From contig JAJDCP010000144.1 of assembly GCA_029260765.1 (NCBI GenBank), positions 1-47,163 on the forward strand: a stretch of DNA of 47,163 nucleotides, read 5' to 3'. The first letter of the stretch is position 1. Every line of letters starts with the position of its first letter. The notes under the pieces are model-generated. The model was not told the origin of the DNA. It was given only the letters and a program-made list of their open reading frames with translations, and did no database searches. Shown here piece by piece: positions 38,842 to 47,163 of this stretch. The position numbers were made by a program, and so were the translations under genes. Source of the DNA: Planctomycetota bacterium (GTDB lineage Bacteria; Planctomycetota; J058; JAJDCP01).

Positions 38842-40383
38842 GTGGCCCGCTTCCAGAGACCGGCAAGAGAGCACTCGGTCATCATCGCCCGTTGGCGTGA
38901 GAAGGTCCTGTCGAAGGTGTGGGGCCCCGAGCTGGTCGAGCTCCCGACCTGGCAGGCCTTCGGCATCTACCAACTGCGCGCCTTGTATCTAGCAGTCACC
39001 GGCTTCCAGCGTCACCGCGGCAATCGTCAAGCTGCGGCTCTCACCTACGCGACCTTGCTGTCGCTGGTACCGGCTCTGGCGCTGGCGTTCAGCCTGTTCA
39101 AGGTCTGGGGGCTCAAGGAGGTGCTCGACGAGCACTTCAAGCCCTACCTGATGCACAATCTGCTCGCCGTGGTCGAGGCGCGCGAACAGAGCGGCGCCCT
39201 CCCCTACCTGGTCAGCGGAGAGCTGGCCGCGGGCTTCGGGGAGGATGCCCCAGGAGCTGACTCCCGCGAGGCCCGCGGGCTCGAACGAGCCTTCCGCGCC
39301 TCGGAGCCAAGGATTTCCCAGCTGATCGACGACTGGGTGGACAACATCCAGACCGGCCGCCTGGCGTTGCCCAACCTGATCGTACTGATCTTCACGGTGC
39401 TCTTTCTGTTGGGAGCGATGGAAAAGGCTCTCAACGAGATATGGGAGGCCCAGCGTCACCGCACATTCATCCAACGCATTCCGGTGTACTGGAGCGTGAT
39501 TACGCTGGGATCGGTGCTCATCGGCTTCTCCCTCTACTACACCACCGTGATCCAGAACCGCTTGCTGGGGCAGTTCCTGCCGTCTGGCAGCGGCTTTGAC
39601 GAGCTGTTCGCCCTGTCGTCGGTGTTCCTGACCTGGATGGCCTTCTTCATCTTCTACACATTCCTCCCCAACACCCGCGTGCGGCTGATACCCGCATTGG
39701 TGGGCTCGATGGTGGCCGGTTTCTGCTGGGAGTTGTTCAAACGGGGATTTTCCTGGTTCGCCGCCAGCTCTTCCAGCTACATCTCGATCTACGGCGTGTT
39801 CTGGAGCGTGCCGGTGTTTATCGTCTGGATCTACCTCTCCTGGATCATCGTCTTGTTCGGGGCCGAGATTGTGCTCGCCTACCAGAACATCCATCAGATC
39901 CGCCCCCGTAGCCTCGAGCTGGATCCCCGGGCGCGGGAGCGCGTCGGCATCGAGCTCGCGATCGAGATCGCGCGGGCTTTCATCGAAGGCACACAGGCAC
40001 CGAGCATCGAGCAGTTGGTGCGCAAATGCGGCGCGCCTCTCGAGCTGGTGGCAGCCCATGTGGAGGCCCTGCTCGAGAGCGGCTTGATCGCTGCAGCGGG
40101 CGACGGCGAGCAGCAAAGCTACGTTCCGGCGCGCCCTCCGGACAAGATCGGGCTGGCCGACATCTTCGACGTACTGCGCGACGGCGAACGCTCGGCCGAG
40201 GGACGGGAGAAGGCATTGAGCCGCATCTACGAGGCCATCGAGGAGAAAGAACGCAGCATCATCTCGCGTGTACGGCTGAGTGACCTCGTCGCCGGAAGCT
40301 CCGAAGTCGTGGAAAAACTGAGCTTCCAGCCTCTGAAGGTGCGCTTGCGCCTGAAAGACAGCGGCAAGGAAGAGGTCTCCTGA
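38842..40383 (+). CDS. YihY/BrkB-family inner-membrane protein
   Basis: The 513-residue protein has several hydrophobic spans: RQAAALTYATLLSLVPALAL near 60, LIVLIFTVLFLLGAMEKALN, VITLGSVLIGFSLYYTTVI, FALSSVFLTWMAFFIFYTFL, and FIVWIYLSWIIVLFGAEIVL near 330. The Y-A-T-L-L-S-L-V-P-x-L-A-L segment after the amphipathic start is the hallmark of the YihY/BrkB family. The C-terminal 160 residues are soluble and helical and carry a winged-helix-like pattern (IEQLVRKCGAPLELVAAHVE). The family's function is not established. The GTG start at 38842 sits 3 bases after the kinase stop. The last four bases overlap the next gene through CTGA. Confidence 0.9.
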   Translation: MARFQRPAREHSVIIARWREKVLSKVWGPELVELPTWQAFGIYQLRALYLAVTGFQRHRGNRQAAALTYATLLSLVPALALAFSLFKVWGLKEVLDEHFKPYLMHNLLAVVEAREQSGALPYLVSGELAAGFGEDAPGADSREARGLERAFRASEPRISQLIDDWVDNIQTGRLALPNLIVLIFTVLFLLGAMEKALNEIWEAQRHRTFIQRIPVYWSVITLGSVLIGFSLYYTTVIQNRLLGQFLPSGSGFDELFALSSVFLTWMAFFIFYTFLPNTRVRLIPALVGSMVAGFCWELFKRGFSWFAASSSSYISIYGVFWSVPVFIVWIYLSWIIVLFGAEIVLAYQNIHQIRPRSLELDPRARERVGIELAIEIARAFIEGTQAPSIEQLVRKCGAPLELVAAHVEALLESGLIAAAGDGEQQSYVPARPPDKIGLADIFDVLRDGERSAEGREKALSRIYEAIEEKERSIISRVRLSDLVAGSSEVVEKLSFQPLKVRLRLKDSGKEEVS

Positions 40384-43169
40384 GAGCCCCGCTGTTCGAG
40401 AAGTGCCTGTTCTGCCTGCGGCTTGACGACCGTCCCGAAAGCCTCGTTGCCAACACGCGCCGCCTGCTGCCGGCGCTGCGGCGCGTGCACGTGTTGATCC
40501 ATCTACCCGGAGCGGCGACCAGCTGGGGATTCCTGGCCACACCTGAGCTCGACCAGACCACTCCCAGCGACGCAGTCCACGCCCTGGAGTCGCAGCTCGC
40601 TGGCTGGGCGGAGGTGGTGAGCGGCGAAGCCAGCCTCGAGCTCAACCTCGAGGTGCTGAAGAAGGCAGCAGAGACCTGTGCTGCCGAGGTCGTCGTCCTC
40701 GGCATGGCACGAAACGGCTGGCGCGGAGGTGTTGCCTGGCTCGAGAGTGTCGCTAGCCGGTGTGGGATCCCGGCGATGTGGGTGGGTGACGAGCGGTCGG
40801 CGCAGCAGAGAAGCCCGCAGCACTTTCTTGTCCCCTTTGAGACCGAGCCGCGCAGCCTGGCGCCGGCGGCAGTTTTTCTGCGTGATCGCCTGGACGAAAA
40901 CGACCGCGTAACCCTGCTGGCGCTCTCCGAGGCTCCGCCATCCCACATGGCGCAGCTCGCTGGACTCAGCGCACCGGTCCAGCTCGAGCGATTCGAGGCA
41001 GGGCTGAGCGACTTTTCCGACCGGCTGGCTGCCCTGGTAGCGGCGCGAGGGGTCGATGTCATCCTGCTCCCGCGTGCCACTCTGGGAGCGCTCACGGGCC
41101 TGCTTCTGCGAGTCGTTGGAGGGGACGCGCTGGAGGGGCTCGGCGCCGCGGTCATCGTTCTGCCGGAGGCTCCCGTGTCTGTCGTGGACAGCCTCTGGCA
41201 GGGCCGCCTCGATGCGCCGGATGTGCTGCGCCCCAAGGATGGACCGCTGTCGCTGCTGGTGGAGCGGCTCGACATGCTCGGGCGTCCCGGAGCGCTGGAT
41301 CAAGCCCAGCTGGAAGTCGTCGCGGCTGGAAAACTGCTGGGGCACTGCAGCGTGCACGACGGCCTGGCCAGTGTGTCCCTGGGCGGCGCCCCGACACCCA
41401 CCGCTCTGGGTCTCGGGCGGAGCACTGGCGAGGATCAGGACCCCCTGCTTGCGGTCGAGCTGGGCATCTGCGTGGTGGATCCACGGCAGCGGCAGTTCGT
41501 GCTCCTCGATCCAGACCTCGATGAGGGAGCGCTGCGCCAAGCGGCGCTGGTCGCGGCCGAGGACTCCGCGTTGATCGCCGTCCGCCTGCGTCCCGAACAG
41601 AGCTTCCTCAGTCTACGCTCGCACCTTGCCGCCTGTGGCCTGGCAGACGTCCCCTTGCTCGCTTCCAGGCTGGTGCTCAACGATGGCCAACCAGACGACC
41701 AACCCAGCGGCACCGAAGCCCTGCGCTTGGTGCGGGTCGCCGCGCGTTTGCGCGTGCAGGGACTCGCAGTCACGGCCATGATCAGCGCCGGCCGGCAACG
41801 GCTGGAACATCGCGGCTGCACGATGCTGACGTCGAAAGACCTGGAACAACACCCGGTCGCCATGCTGCAGGCGCAAATCAGGGCGCACTTTGAGCCCCCC
41901 AACCCGGACGCCAGCTCCGATCTCGGGGTCGCTCTGGCCGAGCTCACCGGCGCGCGCGCACAGGGCGGAAACTCTATCGAGATCCTGCTCGACAATGGCC
42001 ATGCACGCCACAACCTGTTCGCGTGCATCGATCGGGCACGAACGCGTATCCACATGCAGGTGTACATCGTGCGGGACGACGCGTTTACCCGCAGCCTGCT
42101 GAAAAAACTCAAGGCCGCGACGCAACGCGGAGTTCGGCTGCGCATCCTGGTCGACTCCCTGTTCAGCATGCACGGCTCGTTCGGCCAGCAGAATCCCGTG
42201 CTCACTGAGCTGGAGTCCCTCGAGAGCGTGGAGGTGCGCGCCATCCTCCCCGTGGCTCATATGCCCAACCTCGAAGACCTGAAACGGCGCGACCACCGAA
42301 AGCTGTGGGCCTTCGACGGCACGCGCGCACTGGTGTCGGGACGCAACCTCGCACAGGAATACTACACCGGCTTTGACGAGCTCGCCCTGCACCCGGAGAC
42401 GCCCGCACGCAGCATCCCCTGGCTCGACGCGGGCGCAACGGTCGCGGGTCCTCTGGTTGTCAAGATCGAGGCCGCGTTCATGAGGACCTGGCTGCGCGCC
42501 GGTGGAGCACCCTTCTCGTTACGCAGCCAGGGTGCGGTGGGCACCACGCGCGTTCGGCTCGTCCTGCATGAGGGCTGCCGCGATGCACACACCCTCGATG
42601 CCTATCTCGCCATCATCCGCGCCGCACAAACCCGGCTGTTGATCGCCAACACCTTTCCCCTGCAGGAAGAGTTGCTCCACGCAATCTTGCAGGCGATCCA
42701 GCGCGGCGTGCGCGTACGCCTCTTGATCGGAAACGTGCGGCCGGTCTTCGGACCGTCTCGCCAACCCTTTCCCGGCGTGGCGTTGCGCGAGCTCGCCACG
42801 CAGGTCGTGCTTGGCCGGATCGATCAGCTCGTGGCGGCCGGCGCCGAAGCCTACGAGTTGACATTCTCGGGCCTGGCTGGCTGGCACGAGACGCTCGGGA
42901 TCGTCCGCCCCCACCTGCACGCCAAGCTGGTCTGCGCCGATGGCCTGGTCTGCACAGTCGGCAGCGCAAACCTCGACATCGCGTCGGGCTACTGGGAAAG
43001 TGAATCGTTGCTGGTCATCGAGGACGCCCGCGTTGCCAAGGATCTCGAGGCACAGCTTGAGGACCTGCTGCACGAGACGGCGCGCATCGATCCCCTGGAC
43101 CCGACCTGGCAGTCGCACGCGTCGTGGCGGGCGGCCCTGACGCGACTGTGGCCGAGCGTGATTGCGTGA
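40380..43169 (+). CDS. USP-like / phospholipase-D fusion protein, CTG start
   Basis: The 929-residue protein has two PLD catalytic motifs: RRDHRKLWAFDGTRALVSG (HxKx4D) and PHLHAKLVCADGLVCTVG followed by ANLD, so one intact HKD pair, as in cardiolipin synthases and PLD-like phosphatidyltransferases. The first 290 residues have a UspA-like alternation of strands and helices (VHVLIHLPG, AEVVVLGMARNGWRGG, VTLLALSEAPPSHM, VDVILLPRATLGALTG). The gene probably begins at CTG 40380, overlapping the BrkB stop as CTGA, with AAGGAAGAGG just upstream; the next start, GTG at 40485, has no ribosome site, and residues before it (FEKCLFCLRLDDRPES) look coding. The middle 250 residues are unassigned. No signal peptide or membrane span is seen; membrane association through the PLD part is likely. 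Confidence 0.85.
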   Translation: MRAPLFEKCLFCLRLDDRPESLVANTRRLLPALRRVHVLIHLPGAATSWGFLATPELDQTTPSDAVHALESQLAGWAEVVSGEASLELNLEVLKKAAETCAAEVVVLGMARNGWRGGVAWLESVASRCGIPAMWVGDERSAQQRSPQHFLVPFETEPRSLAPAAVFLRDRLDENDRVTLLALSEAPPSHMAQLAGLSAPVQLERFEAGLSDFSDRLAALVAARGVDVILLPRATLGALTGLLLRVVGGDALEGLGAAVIVLPEAPVSVVDSLWQGRLDAPDVLRPKDGPLSLLVERLDMLGRPGALDQAQLEVVAAGKLLGHCSVHDGLASVSLGGAPTPTALGLGRSTGEDQDPLLAVELGICVVDPRQRQFVLLDPDLDEGALRQAALVAAEDSALIAVRLRPEQSFLSLRSHLAACGLADVPLLASRLVLNDGQPDDQPSGTEALRLVRVAARLRVQGLAVTAMISAGRQRLEHRGCTMLTSKDLEQHPVAMLQAQIRAHFEPPNPDASSDLGVALAELTGARAQGGNSIEILLDNGHARHNLFACIDRARTRIHMQVYIVRDDAFTRSLLKKLKAATQRGVRLRILVDSLFSMHGSFGQQNPVLTELESLESVEVRAILPVAHMPNLEDLKRRDHRKLWAFDGTRALVSGRNLAQEYYTGFDELALHPETPARSIPWLDAGATVAGPLVVKIEAAFMRTWLRAGGAPFSLRSQGAVGTTRVRLVLHEGCRDAHTLDAYLAIIRAAQTRLLIANTFPLQEELLHAILQAIQRGVRVRLLIGNVRPVFGPSRQPFPGVALRELATQVVLGRIDQLVAAGAEAYELTFSGLAGWHETLGIVRPHLHAKLVCADGLVCTVGSANLDIASGYWESESLLVIEDARVAKDLEAQLEDLLHETARIDPLDPTWQSHASWRAALTRLWPSVIA

Positions 43170-43184
43170 CCGCCGAGGAGGGGC

Positions 43185-44567
43185 TCAAAGCTGCTCGTCG
43201 TCCTCGAAGCGCATGACGCTCCCCCCACCGTGGGCCTTGGCACGGTACAGGGCGATCACCGCCCGCTCAACGAGCTCTTCAGGCCGCTCGGCGTCGCCAG
43301 GGAAAATGGCGATCCCAATCGTGCAAGTCTGCTCGATCTCAGTGTCACCGAACACGTAGGGCTCACCGAGCATACCGCGGACCAGCTCCGAAACGGTCAG
43401 CGCGTCTTCCGGACTGCGCAGGTCGGTGAGGATCGCCAGGTACTCATTGCCACCCAGGCTGGCCACGGTGTCGGTGTCACGCAAGCAGGCTCGCAGTCGA
43501 CGAGCCGTCTCGATCAGCACCTCGTCGCCCGCATCCTCGCCGAGGGCTTCATTGATCTCGCCGAAGTCGTCGAGATCGATCCCAAGCACACCTGTGAAGT
43601 TCTTGTGCCGCCGCGCACGCGCGGTGGCACGGATCAGAAACTCGAGGGCGAGCTTGCGGTTGGGCAGGCCCGTCAGCGGGTCGATCGCGGCCAACTCGAC
43701 CAGCTCGGTCTCAAAGTCCTTGAGCGTCGAGACATCCTCGACGGTCTCGATCAGATAGAGCAGCTCCCCGGCAGCATCGATCACTGGAGAGACCGTCGAA
43801 CGCATCCAGCAGGGCTCCCCATCGGCGCGCCGCCACGCAAATTCTCGCTGCCAGTTGTGGCCGATCTCGAACAACTCACTGCCCGCTGCAATCTGCCCGC
43901 TGGTGATGAACTCCTCTCCCAGGTCTTCCCAGGCACAGCCCTGCAAAGCCTTGGGCTCGACTCCACACCACGCGGCCATCCGTGCGTTGGCGAGAATCAC
44001 CTGGCCATCGGCATCAAGCCATAAGACGCCCGCCGGGTTGAGATTCAATGCCGTGGCAAGCTGCCCACATTCGGCTTCGAGCTGCGCTACGCGCGCATTG
44101 CGCACCAGCAGCACCAGGTCTCGCTCGAAGCTCTGTGCCAGCTGTGCCACCAAGCCGAGCTGGGCTGGCTCAAACACGCGCGGTTGGGTGTCGAGCACAC
44201 TCAGGCAGCCGAACAGGCTGCCATCGGGCCAGTGTAGCGGTGTTCCCGAGTAGGCCACCACCCCCAGCTCCAGGTCTGGACTGCCCGCCCAGGTGGGATC
44301 CTCACGCGCATCCGCAACCTGCAGCGGAGCATCGGCCGCTACTACCTGCGCCGCGAACAGCGGTCCGTCAAGCGCCTGTTGCAGCCCTGGCTGGTAGGGA
44401 GTTTCGCTCGCGGCCGCGCTGGCGATCACCTCGAGGCAATCGGGCAGCAACCGCGCGACCAGGCCGGTGCCCGCTCCCAGCAGGCCGGGCAACAGCGCTA
44501 GGCTCGCTTGCCAATGGGCCGGAAGCTCGGGAGGGAGGGGCAGACCCGGAGCGTTGAAGCTCGTCAT
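43185..44567 (-). CDS. GAF-PAS-GGDEF protein with degenerate active site and intact I-site
   Basis: The 460-residue soluble protein has a GAF domain (about 10-165), a PAS domain (175-285: LNPAGVLWLDADGQVILANA) and a GGDEF domain (about 295-455). The A-site reads GGNEY in place of GGDEF or GGEEF, which usually removes cyclase activity. Five residues before it an RxxD I-site (RDTD) is intact, so it may still bind c-di-GMP and act as a receptor. The segment AIDPLTGLPNRKLALEFLIR and the GIDLDDFGEINEALG metal-site region are kept. The start at 44567 is chosen because AGGAG lies 8 bases upstream; the frame upstream lacks a ribosome site. It is a single minus-strand gene, tail to tail with the PLD gene, with 15 bases between the ends. 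Confidence 0.88.
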   Translation of the reverse strand: MTSFNAPGLPLPPELPAHWQASLALLPGLLGAGTGLVARLLPDCLEVIASAAASETPYQPGLQQALDGPLFAAQVVAADAPLQVADAREDPTWAGSPDLELGVVAYSGTPLHWPDGSLFGCLSVLDTQPRVFEPAQLGLVAQLAQSFERDLVLLVRNARVAQLEAECGQLATALNLNPAGVLWLDADGQVILANARMAAWCGVEPKALQGCAWEDLGEEFITSGQIAAGSELFEIGHNWQREFAWRRADGEPCWMRSTVSPVIDAAGELLYLIETVEDVSTLKDFETELVELAAIDPLTGLPNRKLALEFLIRATARARRHKNFTGVLGIDLDDFGEINEALGEDAGDEVLIETARRLRACLRDTDTVASLGGNEYLAILTDLRSPEDALTVSELVRGMLGEPYVFGDTEIEQTCTIGIAIFPGDAERPEELVERAVIALYRAKAHGGGSVMRFEDDEQL

Positions 44568-44669
44568 CGCACAGGCTCCTGGCAGGGAATGTGGGCTGCC
44601 GATTCTACCAACCGACACTGTCCTACGCGAGCGCCCGCAGCGCCGCCGCCAGCGCCCCTGTTCTCCGGC

Positions 44670-46736
44670 TCAGCCGGCGGCCGAGGCCACCAGCCCGCGG
44701 CGCCGGAACAAGGCTTCGGCGTCCGGCTCGCGGCCCATGAAGCTCTTGAACAGCTCGAGCGGATCACGGCTGTCGCCCTGGCTGAGCAAGCGGTCGAGGA
44801 ATTCCTCGCCCGTCTTGCGATTGAAGATGCCCTCGGCCTTGAAGCGCGAGAACACGTCCGCATCGAGCACTTCGGCCCATTTGTAGGAATAGTAGCCCGA
44901 GCCATAGCCCACCGGGCTGGAGAACAGGTGGTTGAAGCTCGCAATCATGGCGAACTCTTCGGGCAGTTCGGTCGCGCTGAAGCGGGCATAGATCTCGCGG
45001 CAATAGGACACGACATCGCCATCGCGCTCGGGATCGTACTCAAGATGCAGCTTGAGGTCCTGGGTGGCGAGGCCCAACTGGCGCATCTGCGCGCTTCCTG
45101 CACGGAAGTTCCGGACCTGCAGCAACTTGGCGAGATCTGCCTGCGGCAGAGGCGCATCGGTCTCGTAGTGGCGGGCAAACAAGTCGAGCGCCTCACGTTC
45201 CCAGCACCAGTTCTCCATCAACTGTGAGGGCAGCTCAACGAAGTCCCAGGCCACATTCACGCCGGAGAGGCTCTTGATCGGCACTCTGCTGAGGCACTGG
45301 TGCAGCAGATGGCCCAGCTCATGGAAGATCGTGCGCACCTCACTGGGCTTGAGCAGCGCAGGTTTGCCATCCAGAGGCTTGCTGAGATTGGCGCAAACCA
45401 GCCCAAGGTGGGGACGGAATCGGTCAGCCTCCGGGTGGCCGACGATGAAGCAGTTCATCCAGCCACCGCCGCGCTTGTTGTCGCGAGGGAAGAGGTCGAC
45501 ATAGAAGGAGCCGCGGTGCACGCCTTCAGAATCCTCGATGCGGAAGAAGCGCACATCTTCATGCCAGGCCCCTGGAAAGTCGGTGCTGTCGCGCGCGACT
45601 TCGTCGATGCGGATGCCATACAGACGGCCGACGATCTGGAACAGTCCCACCAGCACCTTGTCTGCGGAAAAATAGGGGCGCAGGCTCTCTTCGTCATAGT
45701 CATAGCGCTGCTGACGCATCTTCTCTGCGTAGTAGGCGACATCCCAGGCCTGGAGCGCGGGCGCTTCAGCGCCTTCCAGCTCGCGGCGGAATTCTTGCAG
45801 CTCGGCGTTCTCACGCTCAAAGAAAGGCCGGGTCTTCTCGTTGAGCTCTTCGATGAAGGTCATGGCCGTGGCACCATTTTTGGCCATACGGTCGTTGAGC
45901 ACCAGGTCCGGGAAACCCGCGTAGCCCAGCAGACGTGCTTTCTCGCGACGCAGCGCCAGGATCTCACCGATCAGTGGACGGTTGTCGAGTTTCCCCGCGC
46001 TGGCCCGCGTCTGGTATGCCAGGTACATCTTGCGGCGCAACGCGGCGCTATCCGCATGCGTGACGACGGCACTGTAGCTCGGATACTGCAAGCTGAACCG
46101 CCAGCCTGGTTGGTCGCGCTTCGCGGCGTCGGCCCGTGCTGCAGCGACCGAGCTTTCGGGCAGGCCCGCCAGCTCTGCCTGGTCCTCAATCAGGAGCTCG
46201 AAAGCCGAGGTGGTGTCGAGCACATTCTGGCCGAAGCGTGTGGTCAGCTCTGTCAGGCGTTTATCGATCGCCGCGATGCGCTCCTTCCCTGCCGCATCGA
46301 GATGGGCGCCGTGGCGCTTGAATGCGTCACAGGTCTTCTTGAGGAAGCGCTTCTGCACGGGGTCGAGTTGGGCGACCTCGTCGCTGAGCGAGACCGCCTC
46401 GATCGCTTTCCAGAGACCCCCGTGCAGATAGATTCCCGAGCTGAATTGGCTGAACTCGGGCAGCACGGCGTTGACAGCCTCGCGCATCTCCGGCGTCGTC
46501 GCCACCGACTCGAGATGCTGGGCGCGCTCGATCGCCTGTGCCACCGCCTCGGTCGCCGCCTCGAAACGCAGCAAGGTGTCCGCGAAACTGCGCGCCGCGT
46601 CGGGGGCCGCGATGCTCTCGATCTCGCTCTGCGCGCGAGCCATCAATCGCTCAACGGCAGGCGCCACGTGCTCGCCGCGCATAGCCGCGAAGGGGATGGC
46701 ATAGTCGCTGCATAGAAAGGGATTGTCTGGGATCAT
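44670..46736 (-). CDS. M3-family oligopeptidase (PrlC/Dcp-like)
   Basis: The 688-residue cytosolic enzyme has the zinc site TIFHELGHLLHQCLS (HExGH) around residue 470 and the downstream glutamate in FVELPSQLMENWCWE about 25 residues later, as in oligopeptidase A. It cleaves short peptides, for example those released by ATP-dependent proteases. The start at 46736 (MIPDNPFLCSDYAIPFAAM) is chosen because the domain begins directly after it; a frame to 46847 adds low-complexity residues. GAGG lies about 6 bases upstream. It has no signal peptide and is transcribed alone. Confidence 0.95.
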   Translation of the reverse strand: MIPDNPFLCSDYAIPFAAMRGEHVAPAVERLMARAQSEIESIAAPDAARSFADTLLRFEAATEAVAQAIERAQHLESVATTPEMREAVNAVLPEFSQFSSGIYLHGGLWKAIEAVSLSDEVAQLDPVQKRFLKKTCDAFKRHGAHLDAAGKERIAAIDKRLTELTTRFGQNVLDTTSAFELLIEDQAELAGLPESSVAAARADAAKRDQPGWRFSLQYPSYSAVVTHADSAALRRKMYLAYQTRASAGKLDNRPLIGEILALRREKARLLGYAGFPDLVLNDRMAKNGATAMTFIEELNEKTRPFFERENAELQEFRRELEGAEAPALQAWDVAYYAEKMRQQRYDYDEESLRPYFSADKVLVGLFQIVGRLYGIRIDEVARDSTDFPGAWHEDVRFFRIEDSEGVHRGSFYVDLFPRDNKRGGGWMNCFIVGHPEADRFRPHLGLVCANLSKPLDGKPALLKPSEVRTIFHELGHLLHQCLSRVPIKSLSGVNVAWDFVELPSQLMENWCWEREALDLFARHYETDAPLPQADLAKLLQVRNFRAGSAQMRQLGLATQDLKLHLEYDPERDGDVVSYCREIYARFSATELPEEFAMIASFNHLFSSPVGYGSGYYSYKWAEVLDADVFSRFKAEGIFNRKTGEEFLDRLLSQGDSRDPLELFKSFMGREPDAEALFRRRGLVASAAG

Positions 46737-47163
46737 GGCTGCCTCGGGTGGGGGGGATCGTGCAAGCTGGGCTTGCGCGCCCCAAGGAGTCTGGGCAGCC
46801 ATTGTACTGCTAGAAGCGCGGCCCGAAACCCCCGAAGATGGGTGCACGCCAGTGGCTTGATGCCAAGGATCAAGAAAAAGGCCCTACGCGTAGCGGTGAT
46901 GACGAGGACGAAGGCAGCGAGCCGTTGGCGCGGTGCCCAGCGAGGTCGGTTTCGGGCCGGGTTTCTAGCCTGGAGTTTGGCGATTTCCGGGGATCGGCCG
47001 CCAGGCTATCCGGCGGGCAACCACCGGTGTGCGAGCTCGACGCCCAATACTTTTGAGGAATGCCTCTCGGCAAGGGCTGCGGTGAAAGTGGCGAAGCGAA
47101 GTAGCGAGACCCGGTCATCCGGGAACGTCCCGGCCTACTCGACACCGCCGGCGAGACGGAACT
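46737..47163. other. Terminal stretch without a clear gene
   Basis: About 427 bases run to the window edge with no recognised gene. The part 46819-46959 is a dispersed inverted-repeat element. At 47119-47133 the 6-bp hairpin CCGGGA-ACG-TCCCGG is seen. The M3 peptidase promoter must be near 46740-46810. A gene could start just beyond the edge. Confidence 0.5.
46819..46959. repeat. Dispersed inverted-repeat element, copy B
   Basis: Arms CGGCCCGAAACC (46819-46830) and GGTTTCGGGCCG (46948-46959) are exact reverse complements over 12 bases. The core 46867-46923 matches copy A at 26791-26849, with 26 identical bases at 46889-46914. The core holds the palindrome CTACGCGTAG, where copy A has CTAC-TC-GTAG. 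A weaker pair CTTGAT/ATCAAG lies upstream in the core. Non-coding; a mobile relic or a structured element are both possible. Confidence 0.72.

Noticed and set aside
38989..40542. 517-residue minus-strand frame opposite brkB
   Set aside because: Charged low-complexity shadow of a membrane protein gene; no motif seen.
45300..46715. 471-residue plus-strand frame opposite the M3 peptidase
   Set aside because: Shadow of the coding strand of a gene with an intact zinc site.

Overview
This window looks like chromosomal DNA from a high-GC Gram-negative bacterium. The outer-membrane signs are a secretin lipoprotein, a LolA-like carrier protein and a Skp/OmpH-like periplasmic protein. Two eukaryotic-type Ser/Thr kinases, a kinase-FGE fusion, an orphan contractile-injection baseplate protein, a KS/ACP lipid operon and four-helix-bundle genes set in low-complexity repeats point towards Myxococcota/Deltaproteobacteria-like or Planctomycetes-like relatives. 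This placement is an inference; there is no rRNA here to settle it. No tRNA, rRNA, CRISPR array, intact transposon or origin was recognised. TTG and GTG starts with strong Shine-Dalgarno sequences are common (pnp, a histidine kinase, two kinase-operon genes, pgl, secretin, brkB), and one CTG start is likely.

Layout. Positions 1-2402 are mostly non-coding: a broken four-helix-bundle gene (about 36-315) cut up by an inverted repeat, an intact paralogue (869-1210, minus), and several short tandem repeats. A saccharopine-dehydrogenase-like oxidoreductase (2403-3431, plus) faces a complete oxidative pentose phosphate operon zwf-pgl-gnd (7108 down to 3517, minus). Divergent from zwf is a zinc-ribbon/kinase/FGE fusion (7447-9195) whose kinase lysine is replaced. 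From 14161 down to 9202 runs a four-gene minus-strand operon with an alpha/beta hydrolase and a large HExxH metallopeptidase-like protein, preceded by a truncated NCS2 permease remnant (14545-14189).

Positions 19461 to 14601 (minus) hold a compact, fully overlapping seven-gene lipid operon: hotdog dehydratase, thioesterase, ketosynthase, ketosynthase-like protein without the active-site cysteine, acyl carrier protein, ketosynthase and LolA-like protein. It resembles a stripped-down aryl-polyene-type cluster without adenylation, ketoreductase, acyltransferase or export genes. Upstream on the same strand lie a cytosolic PAS-histidine kinase, an 803-residue prepilin-like protein with RHS/YD-like sequence, an orphan eCIS/phage-type baseplate protein, an unknown protein and a membrane Ser/Thr kinase with a Pro-Glu-Gln linker.

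From 31019 to 43169 genes run on the plus strand: an Ala-Glu-Ala-Lys helix protein ending in a CBM48/AMPK-like glycogen-binding fold, rpsO-pnp with a conserved-type hairpin between them, a Skp-like protein, a secretin lipoprotein, and a tight operon of LMW phosphatase, fructosamine-3-kinase family protein, YihY/BrkB membrane protein and a USP-like/phospholipase-D fusion. The first two of those four suit protein deglycation. The end holds a GAF-PAS-GGDEF protein with a degenerate active site but an intact I-site and an M3 oligopeptidase, both on the minus strand. Two dispersed non-coding elements (26736-26892 and 46819-46959) share a nearly identical core but have different, internally complementary flanking arms.
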